A DNA stretch of 64,000 nt from assembly GCA_016584495.1 (NCBI GenBank), contig WAID01000006.1, positions 124,001-188,000 on the forward strand, in the 5' to 3' direction. How positions within the stretch are numbered: position 1 is the stretch's first letter; each line of letters starts with the position of its first letter. Both the position numbers and the translations under genes were made by a program. Under the pieces are notes generated by a model. The model ran no database searches and was not told where the DNA came from. It saw only the letters and a program-made list of their open reading frames with translations. Origin of the DNA: Celoporthe dispersa. Its lineage: Eukaryota; Ascomycota; Sordariomycetes; Diaporthales; Cryphonectriaceae. Below are positions 1-11,200 of the stretch, one piece after another.

Positions 1-3000
1 ACACTCGACGTCGCCTCGTCGCATACAACCACCTTGCTGTCCCTGACGAGAAGCCGCGCCAGGCCGAGCTGCTGGCGCTGCCCATGGGAGAAGTTGGACC
101 CTTCCTCATCAACACCATCGTCCAGGTGCACGGTATCAGCCAGCCAGGCCCCTCTTAGGGCGTGCCACAGCTTCTCATCGTCGTGCTCGTGGAAGGGATC
201 CAGGTTGGACCGGACACTGCCACGGAAGAGGATCGAGTCTTGAGGTTGGATGGACAGACGAGAGCGCAGGTCTGCCAGTGGGACTCCAGAGATGTCCACG
301 CCGTCGATGGAGATGCAGCCTCCGGATAGCTCGCACGCCCGAAACAGCGCGGCTATGAGGGACGACTTCCCTGCACCTGTACGACCGACAATGGCGACGT
401 GTTCACCAGGCTGCACCGCTAAGTCAAACCCGCAGAGGACCTCAGGGAGGCCAGGGCGATAGCGCATATGTACATCTGAGAAAGTGATGCCACCGTGCTC
501 TGGCCAGGAGACGGCAGCAGGTAGTGCTACCGCCAGCTTGCCATTGTCGCCCTCGACTGGGAGACCGTTCCCGAAACCATAAGCGTAGATGCGTTCCGTG
601 GCATTCATGGCATTCTCTACGTTTGCCCACTGGCGGACGATGAATTGAAGAACCTGCAAGGCGCCCAGAGCGTAGCACAGGACCAGGCCTGAGATGGCTG
701 GGGACTGGGTGAAGCGCTCGACCACGACCAAAACGCCGCTCGTGACGATCAACAGGATCCCGATCGAGTCCAGCCTCAGCGCCAGCCATCTCTGGTTGGA
801 GCATGTCAGAAAGTTGGCGCTGTTCATGTTGTCGATGGCCAGCTGTAGCGATCTGGTAAACTGGGACTGCATCGCGTATGTGCGGATCGTGGTCACACCA
901 GCGAGGGTCTCGGACAGGCGGGCAACAACAACACCCCTCAGGACGGCTTCGTGGCGCTTGATCTCGCGCGCAGAGGTGCGGTAGTAGGCTGCAGACAGGA
1001 AAAATATGATAAAGCTAGGGCCCAAGGCGACGGCAAACCAGTGAAAGTAAGTCAAGATGAGTCCAAAAATACTCAAAATCATGGCAGTTGACATCATAAA
1101 TAACCTCAACGCCTCAGGCAGGGAATCATCCATCACATCGATGTCCTTTGAGAACCGATTCGTGATCCGCCCCAAGGGCGTAGTGTCGAAGAACCAGATG
1201 GGTGCGCGCATGATTCCTTGGGTCGCCCTGTCAAGCATGGCGTTGCTGGAACTGGTGCCCAATATGGCAACACAGAGACCAAAGAGGTAAAGAAGAAGTC
1301 CCTGCGCCACAGCAATAGCGACATAGATGGCGACATAGGTATTGCGGGCAAGGTTGAACTTGTCGGATGCCCACCAGGCAAGCCACAGGCCGCATAGAAT
1401 ATTACCGGCTGATGCGAGGACGAGAAGGGGGAGGGCCAACACGACAGGCAAGCGGATGCGCGACGAGGCAACATAAGAGCTATAGACAGCCCATGGAATA
1501 CCATCGACAGCCTGGTCCTCAGTCTGCATGAGGATGGGTAAAGAGTCGTCTCCAGCCAGCTTTTCCAGAGCAGCAGCCTCTTCCTTGGCCCTGGCATTCC
1601 TCTCGACCGTGTTTCTTCTTTTCACGGATGATGACGTCTCGTCCTGGCGTGCATCAACCTCCCTGACCAGATCGCCAAACTCTGGATATAGCTGTTTCAA
1701 CACCTCGAAGGTGTCCAGCGCTTTTATTCTTCCCTGTTCCAGCCACAGGATCCGATCACACCGACTGAGGACGTGGGCCTGGTGGGTTGCGAGAATTCTT
1801 GTCCTCTCGTGAAGAACGCCCAGAATGGCTCTTTCGAAGATGGCTCGCCCGACATATGGATCCACCGCGCTCAGTGGATCGTCCAACAACAGTATGTCTG
1901 CTCTGGAGTAGATAGCTCGAGCCAGGCTGATTCTCTGCTTCTGTCCGCCGCTCAGATTGATTCCTCGCTCCCCGATCTCTGTCGCGTCCCCGTCGGAAAG
2001 AATCTCCAGGTCCCGACGAAGCTGGCACGCGGAGACAACGGTGTCGTACCATTTAGGGTCATAAGGCGTACCGAAGAGGATATTTTCGCGCACAGTGGTG
2101 TTCTGGATCCACGCTGTCTGCGGGCAAAATGCACGCTCAGAAGAAAACTTGAGAGAGCCGTGTACCTTGCGCATGTCGCCTGCCAGGGCCGACAGAAGGG
2201 AAGTTTTGCCGCATCCAATGCCGCCAATAACTGCAATGAGCTCGCCGCGGCGGATATTCAGGGAGAAAGATGGCATCATAAACGGTTGAGAAGAAGAGTC
2301 GTCCTGAGCGCGAGCAATGGCTCCTAGGGTGGCTTCTGATGACATCCGTCGGGCCTTTGGTAGTTCTGCTGCCCTGTCAATGGGTTCCTTCTTATTCACC
2401 GGAGTGACAGAGTTCTCGTCGACGGCAGCATGACTCCTCTCCCATGTGAACTCGGCCTCTTCAATCTCCACTGCATCCTCTATGCCCCTGTCGACCTCCA
2501 AGTCCTGCACCTCCTCTGCCAGGAGATACTCCTCGATTCTGCCTAGGCTCGCCCATGCGTCGGATGCCTGACCTAGACAGCCAGGCAGGTAGGCGGTCGG
2601 TATGAGTAAGGAACTGAACAAGGCCACGCTGGAGAAGATGATAGCCACATTCAGCTCTCTACCACTGCCCAGGGCGAACGTCACGAAGCTCACCATGGCT
2701 GCCAGAACGGGCAGGCTCTGGCCTAGAGCCGTGACGACGTTGAGACTTGCCATATATCCCTGCAGTTTGCGCGTCTCTTCGCTCCTGAGCCCTGTCAGAC
2801 GCTCAATAAAACTTTCCTCCCAGCTGAAATATTTGACCAGCCGGATCGCCTGCAGGACCTCTTGGGTTAGGCTGACGCGGGCGTCAATTATGCTGTTGAT
2901 AGCCTGGCGACGGGAAAAGAGCGCCTTGACGGTGGTGATGAGGATAACCATGGAAACAATAAGACATCCTAAGCCCGACAGGGCAGAGTAGGAAAGGTTG

Positions 3001-4086
3001 ACGATGATCAGGGCCATGCAGATGAGGATGACGATCGGCGAGGTCCATACGACGTGCAGCATGCTGATACACTGATCGATACGGTGAGTATCCATAGACA
3101 CAAGGTTAATGACGCGGCCGTTAGACCAGCCTTGGTCGTTCTGAGGCCCCGTGCCCGGCGTGGATGATGATGAGAGAAGCCCTTCGTCGCCCGAAACTTT
3201 CTCCTGGACTCTATCGCTTGCACCTTTTTTTTCTTGGCGTCCATGTATCAATGCTGGCTGGTCCCGGTTTTCCTGCACTGTCTCGTTGCTTTCTCCAGCG
3301 GACTCTGCGGTGCTTATGCCGCCTCCTCCTCCTCCAGCTTTAGCCCGCTCAGAGATCTTCAGGCTCTTCTCCAGGATCTTGGCAGTTAGAACTGCCCTGA
3401 CTTGTCCGCCGACCATCTGTCCGCAATACAGAAAATGGTTTTGGCACAAGCTCAGCAAGATCTGCATCAGCACAATGCCGACCATCAGCCCGATACCTCT
3501 CCCGAGCGGCGGAGACTCTGCGTGGCCTCCTCCTCCCAGGACATGTGCATCATAGCTATCCTCGGCAAACTGGATCAGATAGCGAAGAGTATAAGGGCTT
3601 GCCACGCTGAACAGGTCAGCCAGAAGACGGTAGAGCCCTCCGAGCCAGAATTCGCGGACAAAGGTCTTGTGGAGAGACGTGAACAGGGGGTTCTTGACAC
3701 TTTCCGATGCAATGGCGGCCTCAAAATGCGTGCTAAAGGCGATGCTGTGCTCTTGCACGCTTCTCGAGGGATTGAGTTGCGGAATATCATTGAGTTTGAG
3801 CGGGCGGCGGTAACCTGTCTGGTTTGGTTTGGATGGGTGACTTTGGTCAGCATACAACAGAACTCTGCATTCGATAATTGACCAGATGGGTTGATCTGCA
3901 GAGACATGGGAGACTTACTGCCATCAGTGGTCCCATCCAGCTGAATGTCAACTTGCTCAGGACTCCTGCATCATATTCTGGGGACACCTGTCGCTCTTCG
4001 GGCACTGGCGGCACCTTGGCCTCGAAGATTCGACGCCATCCTCCCAACCACTCCTTCTTCGACCTGACCGGCTCGGAGGATGTCAT
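1..4086 (-). CDS. ABCC (MRP)-type ABC exporter, 3' end outside the window
   Basis: Full ABC transporter with two membrane and two ATPase halves, probably exporting a metabolite or conjugate across the plasma or vacuolar membrane. Exon 1 is 4086-3919 (56 codons) and exon 2 is 3818 to the left edge. The 94-nt intron has a GTAAGT donor, and frame is kept across exon 2, giving about 1328 residues here. NBD1 has Walker A GIGCGKTS near residue 590, signature LSGGQKQR, and Walker B ending LLLDDPLSAVD near 698, with Asp in place of the catalytic Glu as is usual for ABCC NBD1. NBD2 has Walker A GRTGAGKSS near 1199, signature FSHGQRQQ and Walker B ending CDEATSS at the edge. About 60-80 residues should be missing. 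The N-terminus has the ABCC start pattern FSWMGPLM. A Gly-rich, low-complexity insertion lies in the first membrane domain. The position at the edge of the metabolite locus suggests a role in product export (inference). Confidence 0.93.
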
Positions 4087-5345
4087 GTTTGACAACGACC
4101 CAGACCGACAGACAAAATCGTCGCGATTTTCTGCTTGCCCGTGGTGTTGTGAAGCGGTTTTCGTGCACAAAGTTCCACAAAATTCCAATAGGGACCAGCG
4201 GGTGTCCCTGAGCCTGAGTTACAGGTGATCTACTGGGGAATTCTTGGTCGTGTGGGATGCGGTGTGATACGACTGTAACAGCCCAAGGACATGCCTTGCT
4301 AGCCACCAGTGGAGACAGAGGCAGAGAGGACTACCGCTACCGTAGGCCTCCGCCCCCCTCGTTGACCAACACTTTCTAATTATTGCACACCCTCTCTTTT
4401 CACTACTTGTACACCCTATTTCCCATTAGAGTAGGCGTATAGATCCCACAGTGCGATTTCCGTCAGCTTGCGCACCGACCAAGTAACCTGATTCTGGTCT
4501 AACCATCTTCAGCAAGTAATCAGCAGCAGCAAACTCGGCCAGCTCATTCCACGACGTGTGCACATCGCCAAGCAAAAATGGTGGAAGACGGCTGGTGTGC
4601 TTTGGCATTCTGGCCACAGCTGTCCACTCAATATCGTATTTCCATGGTTGGGTTGACATTTCTGAGCTTTTGGCTATGGTGGGTGAAGGCTGCAATTGTG
4701 CATTTCCCAAAAGGGAAAAGACTTGGCTTCAGCAAGTCGTCTGTTAATTGGCTCACGCCCCTGTCAGCCTCTCAGAGCGAGCGGATCGCCTTTTCAGGAA
4801 GGGCAAACTGCACGGATGAATTAGGCGATAGCACAAACCTGGACCCATTCCTAGCCAGAGCCGGTGTAAGCTCCTGAGCAGCCAGGCTTCTCACTGCAGT
4901 GCTTCATCGCTGACTCCGGCGGTGGGGCTCACGACGTCAATTGAACACTGAAAAAAAAAATCACCGAGTTTGGCAGGCCACAGGGTAATCGTGAGACACT
5001 GGTGGTGCCTTGCAGAGAAGAAATGAAAAGCACGGTATATAGGAGACAACCTGAGTCTGAGTGAGGAAGTAGACGGGTCTTAGGTTGTCTCATCGGTTGA
5101 GAGGTGCTGTCTGTCGAACGTGGCATGCCTGTTTCCTAGGTGGGAAACTGGTGCTACGAAATCCTCCAACAACAGACGTCCCGTAAGCCCAGCATTAAGT
5201 ATTAATTACCTCGACTGCCAGAACTGAACTGGCCACAAATACAAATCACATTAACAAAGACATAATACCGAGCAGACAATCTGCATTGGACATGGTATCA
5301 AAATATTGCAACATCTAAAGACAAGAAAGAAACAACACGTGGAAG
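4087..5345. other. Intergenic region, divergent promoters
   Basis: This is the divergent upstream region of the ABC exporter (-) and the calycin-like gene (+). It holds only short frames without coding character. I see no RNA gene or repeat. Confidence 0.5.
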
Positions 5346-5983
5346 ATGGCGGCTCCAGCAAACATCACGCTCAAGAACCTTGATGGACAATGGGTCATAG
5401 TAAGCAATTAAAGACCTGCGCCCTATTAACTGCCCACCTCTTCTTTACTTGTGCTAATCCACATCCTTATTAGAACAGGGAACTCTCTTCTGACTATGAT
5501 GCTGTGCTCAAGCTTCAAGGCGTCAACTGGGTCGTGCGCAAAGTCCTCAACATGGCCACGGTGATTCTGGTCATCAAGGAATGGGAGGACCCGTCAACAG
5601 GCGTCACCCACATGGACATCGAGAACAGGCCATCTTCAGGCCTGCCCAGCAGCACCGAGACTCGGGTTTTGAACTATGAAGGTATCGAGATCGCCCACCC
5701 GCTGTTCGGGAAAGTGGTTGGTCGAACGCGGTGGGCAGAGGCCAAGGAGCTCGACGAGGATGATGAGTTCCTTGTGCAGGGGTTTGACGCGGGAATGACG
5801 ACTTTTATCCACATGAAGACGGAGCACCTGGACAATGGCGCCGTGACGCACCAGGCTTGTGGGTTTGAGGAGATTGATGGGAAGAGGTTCCACACAAGGC
5901 ATATTGTAGTCAAGAAGGAGGAAGAGGTTGTGAGGGTCAGGATGGTCTATGACTATGTTGGGCCTCGGCCTGCTGAGGGCTAA
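5346..5983 (+). CDS. Small calycin/lipocalin-like conserved fungal protein
   Basis: A 187-residue protein in two exons: 5346-5399 and 5474-5983. The intron is in phase 0 with a GTAAGC donor and a TTAG acceptor. Using the later CAG as acceptor would give an immediate stop, which decides the splice. The N-terminus (ITLKNLDGQWVI) and the Trp/Gly-rich beta-type pattern resemble a family of short ascomycete proteins starting with a lipocalin-like strand, often found beside metabolite genes; this is family recollection, not a search. No signal peptide or membrane segment is seen. The C-terminus is rich in Lys/Glu/Val strands ending near VYDYVG. The function is unknown. Such folds bind hydrophobic ligands, so a role in handling or cyclising a pathway intermediate is possible but unproven. 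Confidence 0.82.
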
Positions 5984-6167
5984 ATAGCGCCTCAAGCATT
6001 TGTTCTAAGAGATATGAGATTATAAATCGTATACGTAGGAGACTAGTGGTAGACTTAATTTTCACATGTCACTTCATCTAGAAAGCTACCTCTCACTGCT
6101 TTAGATTTAGAGAGAATGTATACTCTAGATGACTGTATTGGTATAGTAAGTGTTTCTGGTTGCAATA

Positions 6168-6212
6168 AGTCGCAGGGGGTAGTTCTTGGCCACCCCCCCT
6201 TCTTAGCCACCC
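6168..6212 (+). repeat. Left terminal inverted repeat of the Fot1-like element
   Basis: About 45 bp, matching the reverse complement of 7982-8025 with one indel: a run of seven C here against six at the other end. It is preceded by the TA duplication at 6166-6167. Confidence 0.9.
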
Positions 6213-6265
6213 TAGCCAGCCATATTCAAAATAGATATATATATTCAATTCAATTACTTTCAGCC

Positions 6266-7873
6266 CTATTCACCCACCACAATACAATCCTCTTCATCAG
6301 TAACTAATTCGATATCGCTCTCTTTATCCTCGCTTTCCTTTTCTAGCCTAGCTGCTTTTTGAGCTTGCTATACAGCTTTAATACCAACAAACTTCGAATT
6401 CGGGCTTGGTTCAATCTTTTCTTCTTTTGCTAGGCTTAGAAGCCTCAATTTGTGCTTTTAAAGCTTTGTTTTCCTCCAGAGCCTTAGCTAAGGCTAGATC
6501 TCTCTCATTCCAAGCTTTCTGTATCTTTCTGAAGAAAATGCATTGTTTAGAAAGGATAGAAAGCTAGCTTCGATTCTATTATAATTAATAGTAAAGATCT
6601 TTAGCTATCCTAGGAATCGAATATATATCCAATAGCTGTGAAAGTACTCTTAAGGCTGAATTAGATCTAGCTAATGCTTCTGAGCCTGAATTTGATAAAG
6701 TCTGAAGATATTATTAATTGCTCTCGAGAAGAAGAAAGCTTAGAAAGGGCTTAGCTAAAAAAGAGGCCAAAGATTAGAAGCTTTCTATCCAGATTTAATA
6801 TTCTGAATAGAAAGGCTTTCTAGATAAGCCTGATAATAGTTTTCAAGAAATAAACGCTTTCCTAGAATAGAATTATCTTCTTATTAGCTCAAAGTATTGA
6901 GCTTTTTTTTGTAAGCTTTCTTGAGGGAGGAAAAGACTTCTAGATCGAGAGGTTGAAGAATATAAGAAGTATAAAAAAGCAAATAAAGCAATAGAATATT
7001 ATTTTGAAAGCATTCTTATATAAATTCGTCAATTATATAGCTGCTATGGCTATCCAGGATTAATAATCTAGCTTCTGAAAAGTCTGCTAGCTAGCTAAGA
7101 GGAATAAATACTTTCTTTAGCTATTCGAATACTATTTTATTAATAATTTATTTATTATTTATAGTAATAAATTGCTAGCTATCAAAAAGAGTTATATCTA
7201 TAGGAAATTATTATTATTATATAATTTTCTTTTTGAAAATAACTAAAGGAAAGAGATAAATACTAATAGCTAAGATATACTCGAGGAAAGAGGTCCAAGC
7301 TTGCGATCTAGAGTCTTTTTTCTATATTAAATATAAAGAAAAGCTCCTAAAAATTAATCTATTCTCACCTTAGCTTTTTATTATCCCAGCCTTATCTATA
7401 TTCTATTTATTAGCTAGTTTGATAGCTTAAATATAAGAAAGATTGAATAAATGGAATCAAAGCTTTATTATTTCTATTATTACTCTATTGATTCGAGCAG
7501 AAGCTATATATTAAGTTTTTCGGATTTGGATATCTGGATTTCTCTTTAGAAAAGAGATAATCTATTTCTTTCCGAAAGATTAAGAGTCTCTTTTGATATA
7601 GAGGATCTTCTGAGCAAAGAACCTTAGTGCTGAATAGCTTGGTGGAAGCCTTAGGCTTTCTTAATTACAGATCTACTCGATAAGCTGCGTTTTCTGGCTA
7701 AAGGAGAGCTTTTGGCTAGATTCGTAGGCTGTTTTATGCGAAGATTTTCCTTGAAGGCATTATTGAAGAATAGCTCTTGGAATGCTTTATTCTTTCGAGG
7801 CTGTTCGTTGTAATAAGCCATTTCTGATAGCCTCAATAGCTTGGGCTAGCTCAGATTCAGTATATGGCTTCAT
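6266..7873 (-). pseudogene. RIP-degraded Fot1/pogo-like transposase
   Basis: Read from 7873 to 6266 on the minus strand, the frame starts with a psq-type helix-turn-helix pattern (SELAQAIEAIRNGL, then a QRTASKE block). A CENP-B-like segment follows (FSQKTQLIEWI, then SLRLPPSYSALRFFAQ). The C-terminal end is acidic and Lys-rich, closing near DCIVVGE before a TAG. The span of about 535 codons fits the usual Fot1 transposase length. Many in-frame stop codons, several at positions where Arg or Gln codons are expected, make it non-functional. I did not follow the DDE catalytic residues codon by codon. It is described only as a relic. Confidence 0.8.
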
Positions 7874-7981
7874 TAGGGTTAAATCAAATGTCAGTAGAAA
7901 TATAAGGCTATTCGGATATAAATTGGTTGAGAAAAAGGAAAAGAAAAGACGGGTGGTTGATGCGGCAGAAGTGCTGAGCGG

Positions 7982-8025
7982 GGGTGGCTAAGAAGGGGGG
8001 TGGCCAAGAACTACCCCCTGCGACT
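7982..8025 (-). repeat. Right terminal inverted repeat of the Fot1-like element
   Basis: About 44 bp, the inverted copy of 6168-6212, ending CCCCCTGCGACT and followed by TA at 8026-8027. The GC-rich ends contrast with the AT-rich interior. Confidence 0.9.
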
Positions 8026-8221
8026 TATACGATCGCCAACAGTAGTAGTACACATAAATCATACGAGAGGCAGCGACGAAGATAATTGAACGGTAATAAA
8101 CAAGAGCATGGCTATTTGATTCAAAAATTCTCTAGACAAAGAGTACGAAAGTTGCTCGTGGCAGCTTTCGAAAAGGGTATTCATCGGTTGAGCCAATAGA
8201 AGACCCAGAGTATTACAATAG

Positions 8222-11200
8222 CTAACCAACATAAAACTCCTCATCTGGCTCCCCCAGGATCCTCAACAGCGCATCTTCGAACGCACCCAATGTCCCCGCC
8301 ACCCAGTCCTCATTCAGAAATTCATATCCCGGCTTCTGCACGTTATACGTGCACTTGAGCGTCATCTTGCCGCTCCAATCAGGTCCCTCGGGCCCAAACG
8401 CCGGCCACACCTCCATCATGATGGGGAATCCAATGTCTACCTCCTTATACGGTGCCAAGAGATTTTGCTCGGGGTTCCATCCCGGGAGGTCCCTCATCGT
8501 ACTGCTGCTACCATCAGTGTTGCCTGCCGAAGTTGCATTATTCTCACTCCGATACGCCTGCAGGTTGAGCGAGGTATCAAATCGGTAGTGGCCCAGCTTG
8601 AACATGTCGAGCGTCGGACAGGGCACCTCGATGTACGGTGCGGCCTCGACGTGCTGGGAGGCGAGTACGTGGCATATCTGCCGGTTTGTTGGATTATTTT
8701 GCTTCTTGTGGTTGTCACCATCGCGGCCATCCAACTCGACGGCCAGATGCATCGGCACCGTGGTCAGGAGAGGTGCCATACAGCGCCACAGGTCCTCCGT
8801 ATGTCTTCCGTGCACAATATTTCCGAACTGTATGTCAAGCCTGCTCTCGTTCTTCGCAGCGCCGTTGACAGTGGGCTCATTCTTCTCAACAACAGCCACG
8901 CCCTTGTGGGTCTGGGCCAGCACGCTCGCCCAGGCTGCCTGCACGACGGCGGCCATGGTGGTTGCTAGCCTTGTTGCGGCACTGTTGGTGAGCTCATCCA
9001 TGGAGAGGCTACTGCGGAGGGCGGAGCTGCGCATGTGTGTCTCACTCATATCCTTCTTGATGCGCAGAGAGGTCGCTGCTTCTTTCGTCGCAGGCCTGTC
9101 TGCCCCGAAGCGGAAGCTCGGCACGCCTCCGAAGCGTTGCATCCAGTATAACATGGTCTCTGTCCAGTCTGTGCCGTCGAGTAGAAGCTCCACGGTCCTT
9201 CGCATAGGAAGAAGAGGTAGTATCGTGTCTTCATCAGCCAGGCTTCTGATTCCTGACGACTGTCTGCCGGGGTGGGCGTACTCGGCGGCGATTTCCTCAC
9301 GGAGGTGTGACACCATGACGCCATCAAAGATTGGGTGAGAGAGCGAGAGAACCATGACGTGCTGGGTGTCATCAGTGGAACGAATCCAGGTCACAGTAAC
9401 GCCTGGTCGGTCTGGGCTCATGGAGGCCTCTGCGGCGCGCTGGGCCGAGATGAGCGTGAATTGCCAGAGACTGTTGGTGCTATCACCAGGATCGAACTTG
9501 CAGACAATATCGACGGTTGGAACGGCTGCACGCTCTGAATCCTTGTTCAAAATACACATGGCGAAAGGGGCGAGTGGGTGCTCGACTCTGCAGAAGACCG
9601 CACGAAAGCAATCGTGCCTCCTGAGAACGACGTCGACAGCATTCCTCAGCCGGCCTGGATTGAGCTTGTCCAGAGGCAAGTTGTACAGAAAGTGTTCTGT
9701 CTGTGGTCGGCCAGAGTAGCGAGCAGGATTAAAAAAAGTCGGGCTGCGTAGAGATGAAGAGAATACGAGTCTGCGTGTTCGTGGCAGGAAGAACCTGCTC
9801 AACGTCTTTAGGTCGGAGATTCAGGGCAGAGGTACACTGATCCAGGCAATGGTGAGAGAAATGGCGGAGTTTCGTGGGGACGGGCATCTCGTAGAGTGCC
9901 TCTTCGTCGTCGACTGCAATAGCAGTAACATCCACACTGTCGGCTGCTTCAGCCATGCATATATTGGGTCCGACCGAGTGACCATTGCCGTTGACAGCAG
10001 AGGCTATGTAGCCATTGCTTTTAGGTGCGTTCACTGTTGCCTTTTTAGACTCAACGAGGCTGATCAAGTCGCCGACTGTTCCAGACGAAAGCACCTCGTG
10101 CATGGCCAGATTCGTAATACCGTCGTGTCGCACGCTCTGCAGGAGCAACATGGTCCGCAGGCTGTCCAGTCCTATGCTCACAAGAGGTGCGGTCGAGACT
10201 GTGTCTGCAGCGTGGCCACCAAGGGCAGCCATAAGGCCTCTCCCTGACAATGGAAGGCGAATCCATCGGCAACAACTGAACGCCGTCCTGCTTGTTGTTT
10301 CTTGCTTCTCTAGCAGCAGCACCAACAGAAGTCCCATTTGTCACAGGCGAGGCGCTGACAGTCTCACCACTAGTTGCAAGTCGTAACAATTTCTTGCGGT
10401 CCACCTTTCCACTCGCTGTCCATGGAAGCTGGTCCAGAACGGTATAGCTTCCAGGACACATCCACTCTGGCAGCAATTTCTCAGCTTCAGCTTTACATTT
10501 TTCCACCACATTTTGTCGGTTTTCACCGTCCCAAACTGTCAAGAACGCCATCATCTCGGCCCGTAGCCCTTCCTCAGGCTTCGCGACCACGACAGCGACA
10601 GTAGCCACTCCCTGCGCGCCAGCCAGGACGTTCTCGATCTCAGTGAGCTCCACACGACGCCCGTTTAGCTTGACCTGGTCGGTGTCGATGCGGCCCAAAA
10701 AGTCAACTCTAGGTTGTCCGTCGCCCGACCATACAACACGCGTCTTGTCGCCTGTGCGATACAGCATCGTACCACAAGGCAAACCTAGGCCAGGGAACTT
10801 ATCCACGGAGATGAACGCCCGGGCTGTCGCTTCCGGGCGGTTGAGGTACCCGCAGGCAACCTGTGGCCCACCAACAATAAGTTCCCCAGCCAGGCCAAGC
10901 GGTGTTTCTCTCAATTCACCCGCGTCGAGGGCTTCTGGGTCGGCCATGAGAAAAAAGGCGGCCTCCAGGGCATCTCCAATGACGGAACTGCGCGTGGTAT
11001 GCGTGCAGGACTCGGCTGTGCAGAAAATGGTTGTCTCTGTAGGGCCGTATGCGTTTATCAGGCGCCGGTTGTCGCTCGCCACGCCTTCGACCCGAGCAAA
11101 CTTCTCAATCACACGCCCGTTTACAGACTCACCACCCACAATCAATGTCGTTAGTGAAGGCATGTGGTCAGGTCGCATCAGCAGTGCCAGGCTAGCAACG

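Larger units (their letters stand above)
6168..8025 (-). mobile_element. Degenerate Fot1/pogo-like (Tc1-mariner superfamily) DNA transposon
   Basis: A 1858-bp AT-rich element with near-perfect terminal inverted repeats that begin AGTCGCAGGGGGT at both ends. TA is duplicated on each side (6166-6167 and 8026-8027). The interior carries a transposase reading frame on the minus strand interrupted by many stops. The many TAG/TAA codons in a strongly AT-shifted interior fit repeat-induced point mutation. Length and TA target match full-length Fot1-type elements, so this is a complete but dead copy. It sits between the calycin-like gene and the 3' end of the NRPS, at the left part of the metabolite locus. 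Confidence 0.88.
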
